Assembly (NCBI GenBank): GCA_024516155.1
Contig: JAJJXM010000064.1
Location: forward strand, 62,001 to 126,000
Length of the DNA stretch: 64,000 nucleotides
From: Pyronema omphalodes
Lineage: Eukaryota > Ascomycota > Pezizomycetes > Pezizales > Pyronemataceae
Direction of reading: 5' to 3'
In this document: one piece after another, positions 11,537 to 25,739 of the stretch
How positions within the stretch are numbered: the stretch's first letter is position 1
Layout of the letters: each line of letters opens with the position of its first letter
Notes under the pieces: generated by a model
The model's input: the letters and a program-made list of their open reading frames with translations, nothing else
What the model was told of the DNA's origin: nothing
Databases searched by the model: none
Translations under genes and position numbers: made by a program

Positions 11537-14500
11537 ATGCTACGATACAATGTATGAGATGAAGGGTGGTGGTAGGGCGTGTTTCTGATTTGCATTGATG
11601 GGAGTTGGGTATGGAAAAAAAAGGACTTGGCAATCGAGTTTCTTCACGTTTGTGTCATGGGATAGAATCTTTATTTCGCAGGCGAAGGATACTTGTTACG
11701 TTTGTCTTGTCGATGCTCGCTCGCTCAACTTTTCCAGAGTTACATAATTAATACTTTTGGAGCGCCGCCGATTGTAGATTTGAATGCACATCTGCCCTGC
11801 GACATAATGATCTGTAGTTATTGAGATATCCCATTTTGTCTATATAACGTTTGGTATTGGTTGGTTGGCATGGGTTTGGTTGTTTATATTTTGGTTTTTC
11901 TGTTTTATAAAGCGAATTGGTTTAATGCTTATGCTATGCTTGGTAAATTTACACTGGTTCCAAAAAGAAAAGTGATGGTGATCAGATGATCAGTAAACAT
12001 TGAATAATTTCCTGAAAAATGTGATCTGTAACTCGCAATCTCCTCCAAATCGATAACTTTTCGAAAGGCAGCGACGTAAGCGACATTCTTGCCTTTTTTG
12101 GCGATGTGTTCGATTGGATGCGATGCGATGTGATGCCAGAAAGATTCACCTAAGTATCTCCCCGGTGAACGTACTCGCACCCGTTGAAAACCCCGTTTAG
12201 TAACCCTAATTAACCGATTCAGCTCGCTGATGACTGCTTACTGCTGTCAAAACGAACAAATCTCAATGTGGCGACCGTTTTCATCTCCGATTTGCTAGCT
12301 ACATAGACGTTGACGATTGGGCAGCGGTTAAGCAGCGACGACGGTCGCGACCCCTTTCTGCGCGTAGGGTGGAGTGGATTTTGCCTTGCCTTGCGCAGGG
12401 TCAACTATTTATCTACCGTACATTCCTCGAAATTCGATTGGTTAAGCTGCGCTAAATAATACATTTAACCCCATCATTGCGTAAGGCGGCGATACGCGAT
12501 GTCGCAAGATGTTTATTTAGCTCGAGTATCAAGCCTCATGAATGTGTTTCGTGAAGCAGTCGAACGCCAAATAAGAGGAAACGAACGAGTCGCATTTCGT
12601 TTCGTTTATCTGCTAGCTGTTGTAGTGAACTTCCGTCTGCCTGGCTCGCTTGGAGTATCTAAGCTTCGAGGTTCAGGCATCTTCGCTTCGACACACTTCA
12701 GGTACGACTTGCCAGGTGGGTTTGTTTCATATTTCGTCATAAAATTTTATAAAATTATAAGGGCTGTCAATGATGCTGTGTCGGAATTTGTGTGGTAGGT
12801 ACACAATGTACCATATACGACGTTCCCTCCGATAGGACAGCTCCACAAACCCATACAGATACCATGATTCGTCAGTGATAGAAATACTGTATTACTTATA
12901 TGGTGCATCATACTTAGGCTATTAGACTCCCAATATCCCATGGATTTATGGTGCCTGAACACTGTTACAAAAGTATGGTGTACGTATGTGTAACCAGTGA
13001 TTTGATTAGCTTACCTAGCTACCCTAAACTTTCATATCATATCATATCATATCATAAAGATGAGATGAGACGAGATGGGACTGGCTATGGAAATCCAGGC
13101 CACATATGCCGGGCCAGGCTGGGGGGTTGAAGAAATTTCCATAGATCCGGATGTCTGTGGATTTGCGGATTTGTGTAGCTGTGTAGCTGTGTGTCTATAG
13201 GTATCAATAGGCTAAGTTCCAATTTACTTGATTTACATATACGTATGCTGTTATACTTGCTCAAATTATTACAGAAAATGTGGTATGTACATACCTGAGT
13301 CCTGACAACGCGATGTTTCAGATAAACACCGCAGCGTTGTATGTAGAGTACAGGATATGTTTCGTATGCAAGTCGCGTCAGAACTCACTTTATACACGCG
13401 GTTATATAACAGCGGTGATGTAGAGCTGTTGAATACTTGTTCCTACATACGTGTCCGTGGAATTAACAAGGAATAATTTTCGTATGACACCATATAGCGG
13501 TACCTGAATATGTATAACGATGTATGCCATGCCATGCCACCAAGCTGCATATGCGTACTCTCGGGTGCAAAATACTGTACAGCAACTCGGCCGATTCCTA
13601 CGGTGATTGTTTGTTTGTTGTTTGCTCATCTTTATGGCGTATGTACATATGCAGCTGGCAAACGGTGCGATATGCATATGGCGCACTTCCTGTGCATGTT
13701 CTGACCCCGAAAAAAAAACTCACCGATTAATAATATTCGTCATTAGGTGTTTAACTTAAACATTATTATCCAACTCATTTTGGGATATATTAGTATGATG
13801 CCATATCTAAGAATAAAATTCCGTATCTCATGATCGGCGACTAGCTCATGACTGACCAACTGCGGGAATTTCACGTGGGTTCTAAGCATAGATCATCACC
13901 CGATTTGCACGTTTGCAACCAAAAAACCTACCAACCTGGGGTACTAAAAAAAACAAATCGTATTCTGTGAGCACGTTGAGTTGAATGTGTAATGATAATG
14001 ATGGAGATTATTCATAACTAAATAGCTTAGAAGTTAAATCATCTATAATATTCAAGTACTCGAGCAAGTAGCTCCTTTTCTTTATCTCTTGCCCTGAACT
14101 GGCAGCTATCTCATCTCATCTCATCCCGTCTTGTCTCCCATCTCCAAAATAAAAGTATTAAGTAAGATATCAATCATCCAAAATATTCTTAAAATGGTAA
14201 AAAGAAATCAGCCTGTAGGCATATCAAACGACAAAGAACCTCAACGACCGCCCCCCCTCCCCCGGCCTCACCGCTTGATATGATTACGGCTAGTTGCATG
14301 TACACAGGGACATGTAATTCCCAGAATCACCGTAAATAGTAAATCATCCTAGAATAAGATTACCGAGGTTAGATATAGCGGTTATTGGTATCTGACAGTA
14401 TCGGTGATGGGTAAGGTGCGAGATTACTATATACTACTTGATACCATCAGGTCGCGTGGGTTCTTAGAATACTCTTAATTATTGCTTGGGTTTAAATGGA

Positions 14501-16824
14501 TACCAGAACTAAAGAAAGAAATGGTATTAAATATCAATAGAATTATCGAACTTTCAGAAGAAGAAAGTAGGATCGGAATAAAGTACTATATCCATATAAA
14601 AGCATCGCTATATAAATATATTCTGAATTCATGGCGTTTAAATACCCAAACTTGGAGATCCTCACTGATGTTTTGAAAAGAGAGAAGAAAAAAGTTAACG
14701 AAAGCCTCCGTTCATACCTAACTTGTTCTAAACGCAGTAACATAAAGCAAAGGTCATTTGATAATACTTTGTGCATGTAGACCATGTCTACAGTGCAAAG
14801 AGTAGCGCATTTTATACATGAGCCACGATAAGATAAGATATTTATCCTAAATCGTTTTTATGCGGCTTGCAAAGTTGTAAGGCGTCGGAATGTTGGATTT
14901 GTTGGGGTGTATTCTGACATGAGGAGTTGTGATTGTGTGCTTGTGTGCTTGTGTGACTGTATGATTGTGTTACGAGGTTACTTGTTGCGGTCTTCGGCCT
15001 TCGGCCTTCGGAAACTTTGAGATAATTGCAAATGTATGACTATGTGGGATATAAGCAACATTTGTTCAATTCAATAATAACGAAAATGAAAATCTACTAT
15101 TACAAAGGATTCTCATGATTAAGTATCGTTTATGAGTTAATAATGTTATATATGTCATATTACACACCTATATCAACGTCTAATTCAAAGAACCTTAACA
15201 TTAACGATGTGTTTATGACTACAATAAACTTATTACAGTGGACTACTTATTACTATGTATCGTAACAGATATTGCAACTATCGCAGCTATGTTATGTTGC
15301 TTCCATATCCTCATGGAATGCGACGATGAGAGCTGTGAAACTTGAAGTTAAGGTTCTATATGCAGCGTTATTTTAATCGTATATATATGCCCTTTATTAT
15401 CACCTACCATGTCTTGATACATTTGCATACCCCATAACCCCATAACCCGATAAGAAGCAAAATACTGATCAAATCATTTCAGTTTGGAAAATAGCATTCA
15501 TCAGTTGAGGTTACTCCAACATATTATATACAATGATTCCCACGGTAACTATACCATCTCCTCATTGCCAGGTCTAAAATATTATACATGTAGCGGCAAC
15601 ATAAACCTATCTTCGTACTGTTATGCCCTCCACTTATGTATACTGTCCATTTCACTCCATCCGCGTGCATACGCCGGCACTTGGCTATCACCTCATCTCA
15701 CTCGAGTTTTTGAGAAGTGGCTACTTATGCATGTATTACGAGTAACACGTATAGGAACGTCCTCTCATTATTATCATCTAGGGAAATAGTCCTTTGCGCG
15801 TACCAGCTTATTGATGCATGGACTCAATCGTAATATATATTTCGGTATTCACATGATGATGTCTCTGCGTATCAACACAGTGCACCAGAAGATTACCAAA
15901 TCGTTTTGACCATCTGATTTGGAAACGAATTCTCAGAAATGATTTCAAGAAATAACGTTTCTCAGATTACTCAGTGAAGATGATAGCATATAATTCATCC
16001 GTTGCGACGGAACCCTCAAGATTGGGTAAAGAGAGTAGAAAAGCACGGGGATTACAGTCAATTTATTCATTTTTCTCATTAATTTTCCCAACCTGTGATT
16101 CCAGTCAAGAACAGAGGGAGTAAATTTCGAAAGTAAATAATTGTAGATGATAGGATGTTACATAATTCAAATGGCGTTCTCTACGACAGAAGCCACGGAC
16201 AGCCATTGGCTAGTAGCGAACCATTTATGCCATGAGCGACTGGGAAATTTCGATGCCGCCTGCAGCGGATGATTGGACTACTATCAGGTGATATTCGGAA
16301 TCAAAAAGCTCCGATGAACAATTAATGGATCTGGCTATGAGAGTACTTCAAGTGCCTTTGCTGGTATGTTGATTCATGAGATATCACTTCATACAGTATT
16401 ACACTGAATACCTCGAGCCTCAAAGATGTAGACAAAGATACAGTTAAAAAAATCATTTATTCATCAAGCAAAGTAAGAACAGAAGCATAGAGTCAGAAAT
16501 TCATTACAACAACAAAAAAACATTCCTTCCTCCGCCACGCCAAAACGGTGACAATTAAAACGAAATATTCTCCCACCAACCCCGTGCTCAACTAGGCCTC
16601 ACCGATTGCCATCCGAATATCATAAATATTTTGGGAATTTCTGTAAATGAGATTTTAGAGATTTTTAAACATAAGAAAGATCGAAATATGAGAAAAACCA
16701 AAACCACTCGCAGTGAGAAAATATTCTGATCCATCCTCCCGGCTACATATTCCACCCTTTGAACCCATTCAATCCTATGATGAAAGAAATAACTCCGCCA
16801 TTGATTCGTTGTTTACGTATCTGG
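11537..16824. other. gene-poor region
   Basis: AT-rich DNA without a supported gene. It contains simple repeats: a TATCA run at 13032-13056, TTGTGTGC-type runs near 14.93 kb and a CGGCCTT duplication near 15.0 kb. Open frames are short, mutually overlapping and motif-free. Confidence 0.55.
13032..13056 (+). repeat. TATCA microsatellite
   Basis: About five tandem copies of a 5-bp TATCA unit. Confidence 0.85.
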
Positions 16825-19800
16825 CTAAACCGGGGCTTCCGGTATGGAGGGCTCGCTCTCAGAAATAGCCCCGGCGCTAGTGAGTAGCTTTGCGATTGAA
16901 TCATGGCCTCTGTAGGATGCCCGGGACAACGCATTTCGGCCATAGCTGTTCTTCGAATTAATATCGATGCCATCCACCTGGAGTAACACCTTTACAACGG
17001 AGTCACGACCATTCTCGCATGCCCATGAAAGTGCGGTTTGCCCGTTATTATCCTTTGAATTGATATCGATGCCTTCTGCCTGCACGAGGATCTTCACAAC
17101 TGACTCGTGACCGTATAAAGATGCTAATGATAATGCGGTCATGCCGTTTTCGTCCTTCGAATTGATATCGATACCTTTTGTCTGCAGGAGGAATTTTACA
17201 ACTGACTCCTGGCAGTACTTGGATGCTGATGACAGTGCGGTCATGCCGTTTTCATCCTTCGAATTGATGCTGATACCTTCTGTCTCCAATAGCAGCTTTA
17301 CAACTGAATCATGACCTTTTCCAGCGGCCAATAACAGTGCGGTACGGTTGTAACAGTCTGTCGCATTTATATCGATACCATTCGCTTGTAAAAGTAGCTT
17401 TACGATTGAATCGTGACCTTTTTTGCATGCCCATGACAATGCGGTTCTGCCCTTGCCATCCTTGGAGTTGATGTCGACGCCTCGATTCAACAGAATACGC
17501 GCAATATTCTCCTGCCCGACACGGGACGCCTGTAGCAACATCGTACTGCTGCCCAATTTGGTATTAAAATCAAAGCTTTGAGGCAATACATTCAGGAGAT
17601 CGGTGAAGACGTTTTTTAACCCACAGCTAATGGCGAACTGTAAGCGAAGATGGATTTGCATTGTCGAAGTGTATTCATGTTCGGAACAAGTATTTCTTTT
17701 GGACGGTTCGTGAAAAGGATATAGAAATGTCGAGCGAAGGCCTGTAGAAATGCGTCGCAGATCTACTGTGTCTGGAAACAATGCACTGATGATATCGGAT
17801 GTGTGTGAAACGGCATGGGATAGGTGGTAACCGATGTTATTGGCAGCATAATCGAGAAGACAGAACCTCTTTCGGCGACGATCTTCGATATCCTTGGTCG
17901 CTTCCTGTGCCGTCGCATCTATTCCGTCTTCATCATCGTGGAAGAGCATGTACTGTGAGCAGGTGTAGGCTATCTCGCTATGCCCATCAGGGAATATTTT
18001 ACCCTCTTCGTACAGCGATGTCAAGTGATCGTGGAGAGACTTGTGTACGAGTCGGATGGTGGACGTCTCTGTATCTACAATAACCAGGCCGAGACACCAG
18101 TCTATCAATGATTTCTCAGAAGGAAAGTTGTCCCAGTCTAGTGTCTGGTCGTACTCTAGTGGCAGTTTTTCAGTTTGCATATCGCTTTGATCAATCGAAA
18201 CCGAAAGAGCATGGCGTAACTCCATGACGGTCAATGGGCGTTGCGCGAGAAATATCCACTTAAGAACCTCAAGCCCTTGATGGGATCTTTCGGATTTCTG
18301 GTTCCTGATTCTTTCGATTGTACTTTCAAAAGCCGTTTCTAGTTTGGTGGGCATGCTAAAGAGTGCTGTACGACGTTTGCTAATTGTTGCCTGGTCTAAT
18401 ACGGTTTGGATTTGGAGAACCGGCAGTAGGAACCTGCATTTATCTGATGTGTTAGTGGTCTTCTTTTACAGTAATAAATGATCCGTGACCAAAACTTTTG
18501 CTTGGGTTTATAAGGAGTTTCATCACTCACATTCCGTCGGAATTATCGACAATCCTATCCAAAATCTGGCGTCTAAGTTCATCAGTCATACAGTCGCCAT
18601 TGTCGTCCTTCTTGATTATGTAGGATATGTATTTCCTGATATCGTCTGACTGCGCTCTTAAACATAAGTACTCTACAGGGCCGAGCCTTGGATTGTATTT
18701 CATGATGTCTTTCAGGCCGATGTGCGGTCTTGCCGTGAAGAATATCCGTAGTGAGGTTTGGAGGCTATATTCGCTTGAGATTTTCTCCAGGGATTGCACT
18801 AACTGTATGCGGTGATGCACGTTGCATTCGTCCAGGGCATCAATACACACATAAAACTTTTGAATCTGCTTAACGGTTTCCATCAACAACCGACAGGCTT
18901 CCTGTAGATCGATATTTTTCTGTTCGTCGAGATGCTCTCTCAAGGTAGAGATGGTATCCGGTGGTAATAACCCCAACTTGTCGAGTCTTGCTATGACTTG
19001 CTTCAGAAGGACACCAACCATGTTCACCGGAGTTTGATCCTTTTGGTCTCGGTAATCGCAGTATAGGCAGACCACACACACGTTTTCTTCGGTGGAGAAC
19101 TTGAACTTTTTGTTGAGATGATCGAAAACAAGAGAACTGCATCATGCAATATCACATCAGCAAGTCACGACCTGCGTTGGTTCCAGGATTCACAACGTAC
19201 CAGATAACCGACTTTCCTGCACCTGGCATTCCATAGCACACTAGGACAGGATTGAAATCACCATCTGATGTCAATTTACCGTCCCTCCATTTCTCGAACT
19301 CCGGTTGCTGCAGAAACCAATCTCCAGTGCCTTCAATTCGCTTTTGCTGGATGTCGTGATGCCTTTTGAGGGGTTGTAACGATGACAGCCACGGCATAAT
19401 TTTCTGAATCTCATTATCTGCTGCCTGTTAGTCGGAAGCACATTCATTGCTTTCCATGGACCCACCTTGTAGTCTGTTGACTTCTCTCACGTTGAATTGA
19501 GCCAGCTCAGAAAGCAGAGTCTTGATGATCGGTATGTCAGCCATTCGCTGTTCCAAATCGGCAGGGATCGAGACTGAAAGGCTCTCCATGACAGCTGCGA
19601 GGTTCTCCATTTCTTGCGAATTTCCGTCGAGCAGCGACTGTACGTTTAAGAACTCTCCTGACATGAGCTCACTGGTACGCATCAGAAGTGTAATCTCAGA
19701 GCAACTCAAAAGTATATGAACATACTGATTCTTCATTGTCATCCAGAATTGAAAAATATTCGCAAGCCGCTGTAGTCCAACGACAGTCCCCTGTAGCTCA

Positions 19801-20159
19801 TCCTTCGTGAGTGGCCACTTCATGCTTGCAACTAATTCTGTCGAGTTCATAGTACTTGAACAGGCATCCGAAATATCTGCTAATTTTTTATGAAGCTCTT
19901 TCAGCTGGTAGACACAAGCTTCAACTGCTTTAATAAGCACAGAAGAGTCCTCGAATATCTGTCCTTGAAGATCATCGATCCGTAGAAACTCGCCAAAATC
20001 TCCAAGAATTTGGAAAAAGACCTGGACTTCCTGAAGAAGGCTTTGAACCTCGGCGGGGGCTGACTGAACACCATCAACGTAGTTTTTCAGCGTCAAACAA
20101 ATCTGGCTCGCAAGCGCAGCGAAGTCGGTAATGGCCACAGAAATACTCAAGGGATCCAT
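16825..20159 (-). CDS. NACHT-ankyrin STAND protein (NLR-like)
   Basis: Four exons (20159-19466, 19420-19201, 19136-18531, 18433-16825) with introns of 45, 64 and 97 nt give 1042 residues, in frame throughout. Residues 1 to about 230 start MDPLSISVAITDFAALASQI, the style of the fungal STAND N-terminal (HeLo-like) domain, with coiled-coil potential. A NACHT NTPase follows: P-loop GMPGAGKS at residues 295-302, split from the rest by intron 2, and Walker B-like FYVCIDALDECN around 400-410. A winged-helix/linker region (WIFLAQRPLTVMELRHALSV) leads to about seven ankyrin repeats at roughly 800-1035. STAND proteins of this design act in fungal non-self recognition, incompatibility and programmed cell death, switching by nucleotide-dependent oligomerisation; the ligand is unknown. 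The repeats at the C-terminal end are very alike, suggesting recent duplication or homogenisation. Confidence 0.93.
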
Positions 20160-21542
20160 AAGCCGTCGGCGGTGTGGTATACTGAAAATACTGTTGATGC
20201 CAAACCTTTATCTCGCGGTGATGGAGAAAGACTGTATTAGTACGAAGGAATCGATGCGATAGTGTGATGATAATAGACGCGGAAACCCCCGCAAACCCCG
20301 CAAACCCCGCATTTCTTATTTCTGATGTGTCTACATGGTTGACTCAGCCTCGTAGGCTGTGTACGTACCTGGTAACTACATGCATAATTTTACGTGCCGC
20401 AAAACATCTATACCCTGAAAGCTTGTAGATTCTCTCCCATGAAATAATTATCGACATAACAGAACATTGCTTTAGAGAAAATCAATATTCCGTACGATCT
20501 TTGTTGGTAACATATAGCAACCTTCTAATTTCTAAAACTCTGGGACAATAGAAAAAAAATGAACATGGTTTATACATGTAATATTTCTTACCTGAAATCA
20601 CAACTTCGATAAAATCAATCACATCATAATGTCATCAAAGGCTACTGAATTATAAATGACCCACAGTTTCTATTCGTTACGCCGTCAACGTTGCGTACAT
20701 TATACGCATCACACATCTGTGTACGGAAGGTTACACAGAGAATTGTCCATGGAATGTAGCTATTTCTTTGGTATGGATTTGCGAGCTGGGGTACAGAAAA
20801 ACCTATTCGCACGGGTGACGTTTACAAGGACATCTTCTGTAAATCAGTAAATCAAGTGAATAGAGTGCTTGGAAAGACTTCTAGAAGCACTTGACTGTAG
20901 AATGGAACGCTTACAGCGAGAAGGTTTTGGTTTACTGATGTAATGGCATTATGAACAGTCACAGTAAATCAATATGTTTGCTGCTTTATTTCAACATGGC
21001 CTTTACATTTTTATTCCGAAGGATCATGTGGATAAACTTCGAGTGATATGTCATGAAGTCCGCGATAGATATTGGGCTGCCCTCGACAATTTTGATCATT
21101 ACCATCATCATAAGTTCCACCTACAACCTTGTACGATCAATAGAAGTTATAAATCACAGCAACTCTCAATTCACAACAGAAGTCTCGCTCAATTCGATTT
21201 TATCTTTAGAATATTGCATGACAATCGTAAAAAAAAAGTAATCGACAAAAAGCAATTGTACAGCATTCGTGGTATCATCTTCACTCTCTCACACATCGAT
21301 TCATATTGCCAACAAAAACAGAAAAAAAAAGAAAGCAAACAAAAAACGCCATTAAAGCTTGTTCATCTTCCAATGGCACGAAATTTTCCTCATCGTCTTC
21401 TTAATCCTCCCATCAGCCTTCTTCGTTGTTTCCTCTCCGTTCTTCTCATCTGCCTTCCTTTCTGTCTCCATCTTCATTTCAGCATCCTCGTCCTACCTCC
21501 CAACCTAGATTTATACATCATCTTCAACTGTCACACTGCAAG
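20160..21542. other. intergenic between STAND gene and CAND1
   Basis: Holds the STAND gene promoter on the left and the CAND1 3' flank on the right. There is a GCAAACCCC tandem (three copies) at 20283-20310. The open frame starting near 20974 is AT-rich low-complexity sequence running into CAND1 antisense and is not supported as a gene. Confidence 0.5.
20283..20310 (+). repeat. 9-bp GCAAACCCC tandem repeat
   Basis: Three head-to-tail copies just upstream of the STAND gene start. Confidence 0.75.
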
Positions 21543-24500
21543 CTACGCAGTCTCATCCACAACCTCTGCAAGCACCTCCTTATGGTTTGAGGCCATCCAC
21601 TCAAAAAACTGTTGCCATTTCTGTCCCAACGCCGAAGTTCTAGAAGTATCTCTGTGGATAGCCGCAGCGACCTTCACAATGCCCCTAACACTCTCCGCAT
21701 GGCGTTCAAGTTCCTGCTTTACTGCGTTCTCCTTGGGCTTCTCAGATAGCACCTTACGCATTGCCTCAGAAATGTCATCAAGGCGACGGACTGTGTGTTC
21801 CTTGGCCAAAATGGCGAGCTTGGCGAGCATCAAGTTTGCAAGAGCACGGATATCTTGCTCATCAGTAATACCGGCGATGACACGCTGGAAGTAGGTTTCC
21901 ATGTCCAAGCAATGGAAAGAAGTTTCCAAGAGAGAGTAGAGAGTCTCGTATGCAGACTTACGGACCTCGAGACCGTCGTCGACACGGTGACGAAAGGGCC
22001 CCATGACAATCTCACGGATAAGCTCGGGCTTAATCTCGGAGGCTTCGTAAACACGGGGAAGGAGACGATCTAAACCGGCACCGGCGAGAAGGTGAGGCTT
22101 GTGGGTAGCTGCACTGCTGAGAGCAGTCAGGGCAAGGCGACGGTTTTCAAGAACGGAATCTTGGAGCATAGTCTCGAGGAATTCGACAACGGAGGGGCGG
22201 AGGAGCTCATCGTAAGCAGTGTCAGTGTCAGTAAATGTGTACCGAAGGGCTGAAATGACGATCCCGCGGACAACACTGTTCTGGGAGCGCATGTGCACCT
22301 GGAGAGCAGGGAGGGAGGCAGGCTGGAGGAAGGAGCGCGGGTCGAGGATAATCAGTCTTCCAACACACTCAGCAGCAACGGCCTTGGAGTCGTCGTTAGC
22401 AACAGCGTCAGAGAGGAGAACTCTCCACATTGCTTCAATGTAAGATTCGGATTTGGGAGAGCCAGTGGAGGATTGGGTGATGATTCCCCTGAGAGAGTCG
22501 GCGGAGGAGTGGGTGATAATCTCCTTGAGAGAGTGGACCAAAAGGTAGCTGTCCTCCCCTTTAGAGAGAGGCCCCATAATAGCGGGGACAAACTTTTCGA
22601 CATTGCCAGCTCCGGCAAGACCAAGGGCAATAGCGGCAGAGATTGGAACGTTCTCAGATCCATCCTTGAGGTGATTCAAGAACATTTCCGGTTCAACTGG
22701 GAACTCGGGTCCCATTCTGAGACCAATTTCTCCAAGAATCATCAAAGCCAATTCCTTACGGGTTTCATCACTGATGGCTTTAGCCTCTTCGACAAAGCTC
22801 CGAACACCCACGCCAAATCCGCCGTTATCGCCTCCGCCATGAACAAGAAGCTGTGCTACAACCTTCGCAACAACATCGGTGTTACCGGTGACCCCCACGT
22901 TCATAAGTAAGGATGTCATGAGATCCTTCTTTCCATCCACGTCTTGTTCACCAACGGTGGCAACAAGACCTAGCAAGTTCTCCAAAACGACACCGGATCC
23001 AAGCTGAGATTTCACCAAGGTGCAGATACAGTTGATTAATGCGGAGTTCATCGAGATTCCGTTTGGTCCAAGAACCATAAACCTCAAAGTAGAGATTGCC
23101 AAAGCAAGAAGCTGCATGTCACCAATGCTGCCGAGGAGAGGAGTCAATTCAGAAACCAACTCGCTCTTAGTATCCAAGCTCATCTTACGCCTCAAGGAGT
23201 CGTTGGCGGAAATGCTTCTCAGGGTGTCCAAGCTTGCGGTCCGGAGAGCTCTGTTAGATTTACGGAGTTGAGTACCAAGCTCAGCAACAGTTCGCTGCAC
23301 CCATTGGTCCTCGATGTGGTCAGCCTCCGTTGCCGTCTTTGCGATAACGTCGATAGCACGTGCAGCGCTGATACGGGTGGTCTCGTTCTTCAGGCGTTCC
23401 AACAAAATCTCAAACGCTGCAACTCGGGTCTCTGTAGAGATGGCACCGGGCTTGATGCTCGACCTGCTGAGAAGTACACCAAGAGCCATAATAGCCTTCT
23501 CACGGACATCCAAGTCGGTTTCCGCATTCTCAACCTTCTTGATAACGACTTCGTAGAGCTGGCTAAGGAGGCTGTGGTCGTTGGGAGCATCAGGGAGGGT
23601 AAGAAGGCGAATAACCGAGATGACGGTATTCAATGCTTCGTAAGAAAGCTTGTAGCCGACTTCTTTGACAGCGGCGCAAATAGCCGGTACCGTATCCTTC
23701 AAATATGGGCCAAGAGATCTAACCGAGTGATTTTCGAAAATCTTGGAAAAAAGGCGAAGAACCTCAATTCTAACACTTGTCGCGGTGGCAGTTGCAGCGC
23801 TACCTCCAGGGGCAGACGCAACAACAACATTTCCACCGGAAGCAAGCGCATTACCACCAGCGGCAGCATCGATTAGTGCTCCGATGAAAATGTTGAGAGA
23901 CTGCTCAAATCCGCCATGAAGCACCGAGATAATAGCTGATAGCAAGGTAACACTAGCTTGCTTGGTCGGTAGAGTGATGGACTTGTTGTTAAGCAACTTT
24001 CCTAGAGACTTCGATAGTCTAGGTACAAGCCGAGAAAGACTATCTCTCACACCCTGCAAGTCCTGGAGCGGTAATTCGGGTGCTTGCTCAGTGTCCATCA
24101 TTGATGCGTCGGATCCTCTTCTTATCTTCTTGGGAGGCGGGCCCATAGTTCCCACCGAAGAAAATCCAGCACTGGGGGTGATAACACCTTCCGCCACCTC
24201 GCCTGTCTTGTTCACAAGAACAGTTGCAGTTGAAAGAACTTCCAAACGAACGTTCTCCTCACGCTCATGGAATCGGTCGATGAGCAGTGGTGCAACGCGC
24301 TTGTAAGCCAATCCACCTCCTTCGTTGGCACCCCGGATCAAGTCGCCAGCCCTCGTCGTAATAACCGTTGACAAAAGCTTTGTGGCGCATCGTCTGACCT
24401 TCCAAGAAATGTCGTCCTCGTCTGAAAAGTTTCCATCGTCATCGAAAGTTCCATCTTCGTCATCGTCTCCAAAATCTCCATCGTCGTCCTCGTCATCATC

Positions 24501-25739
24501 ATCGTTCGCTTGGGTGTTGCCCATTTGTTCGTCATCGTCGTCACCCGGGTCTGCGTAATTCGGGTCGTATTTAATAAACAAAGATCCAGCATTGATAAGG
24601 TCGTCTGTGAATGGCTTCATCTCCTCTGTGCAACAGCTCTGGAAATTTTCTAGAGCAATCAATGCTGCTTCCCTCACTTCGTCCATTTCCATATCTGGCT
24701 CATCACCCAATTCACGGCTCTCAAGGTCCTTTCCGTCGACAACTGAAAGTACAAAGGGACAAATCATTTTCAAGTAGGGGCCAAATCTGCCGGGAATTCC
24801 CTTAGCCAGGGATCCGGTGACGGAAATAAGCAAGCGAAGCTTTGTAGGATTGCGATGCTTGCTCTCGGCGCGGAATGACTCAATAAGATGGTTGATAAAG
24901 GACGAAAGAAGCTCATCGGGAGCGTGAACGCATAACAAGCTTAGAGCAATGACTGCTCTTTTTTTCAAAACACCAGACGTTCGGTCGCTCTCCAATAGGG
25001 TCATAACAGCAACTTGAAGTCTCTCAACCTCAGCGCCGCTAAGAATTTGTCCGAAACAGCGCACCGTCTCCACCAAAAGATCAACACTATCCAACGTAGC
25101 TGTAGCTCCGCTGGTCGTATTTTTACCCTTAGTATCAGATACTGGCTTCAGCATTATCATAAGCTTTGGTAAAAGGTTCTTCTGGACGGCCTGTATTGAT
25201 GCATTGATAGCTTGTGCGCTAGGTTCGCCAGCTCTCTGTGGTGCGGGGGATGGCCCACTGGGACGGCGGATCGACGGAGACGTCACAGGACCTGGGGAAG
25301 TCATAGAAGGCGGGCGCGGAAGGTTGCAAATGATGGTACGTAAAGCTGTAGAGGGAATTGACGGGTCGCTTGCAGTCATCGATAGAGTAGTTAGGCGGTC
25401 GATTAATGGCGCAATCTGCGTCTCTTTGATCTTAAGAACTAGAGGTCCCAAGCTATAAAAATATTGTTACCATAAGATCATATGTGAGAGGATATAGGGT
25501 TCCCCATACCATTTCACTGCCAAGTTCTGTACCTCTCCATGAGAATCGTCCAACGCCTTCACAATGGCATCCGTCAATTTGGTCATCGTACCAGCATCAC
25601 AAGCCTGGAAACTGAGGTTGGGCTGGGAGCTGGTGAGCATACTATGCAAATCGTTAAGAGACATGAAGCGAAAGTCGGAGTCCGTGTTGGACATCTTCTC
25701 CAACAGGCTGTTGATGGTGAAAGCCGGAGGTGCACTCAT
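21543..25739 (-). CDS. CAND1: CAND1, cullin-associated NEDD8-dissociated protein
   Basis: Two exons, 25739-25510 and 25452-21543, joined over a 57-nt intron that splits a Cys codon and restores AVKCLGPLVLKIKE, a segment typical of CAND1/TIP120. The product is about 1379 residues, slightly longer than animal CAND1. It is a HEAT-repeat solenoid throughout: TNDSDFRFMSLNDL-like first repeats, EVREAALIALENFQSCC, ISWKVRRCATKLLSTVI, and near the C-terminus RHRVDDGLEVRKSAYETLYS. An acidic insert rich in Asp lies at about residues 375-425, as in other CAND1 proteins. CAND1 binds unneddylated cullin-RBX1 and exchanges substrate-receptor modules of SCF-type ubiquitin ligases. The gene is divergent from the mitochondrial LEA-like gene at 26832, sharing about 1.1 kb of upstream DNA. 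Confidence 0.95.

Noticed and set aside
20974..21894. 306-codon plus-strand frame
   Set aside because: The left half is AT-rich low-complexity sequence and the right half is antisense to the CAND1 coding exon. No motif and no homologous character.
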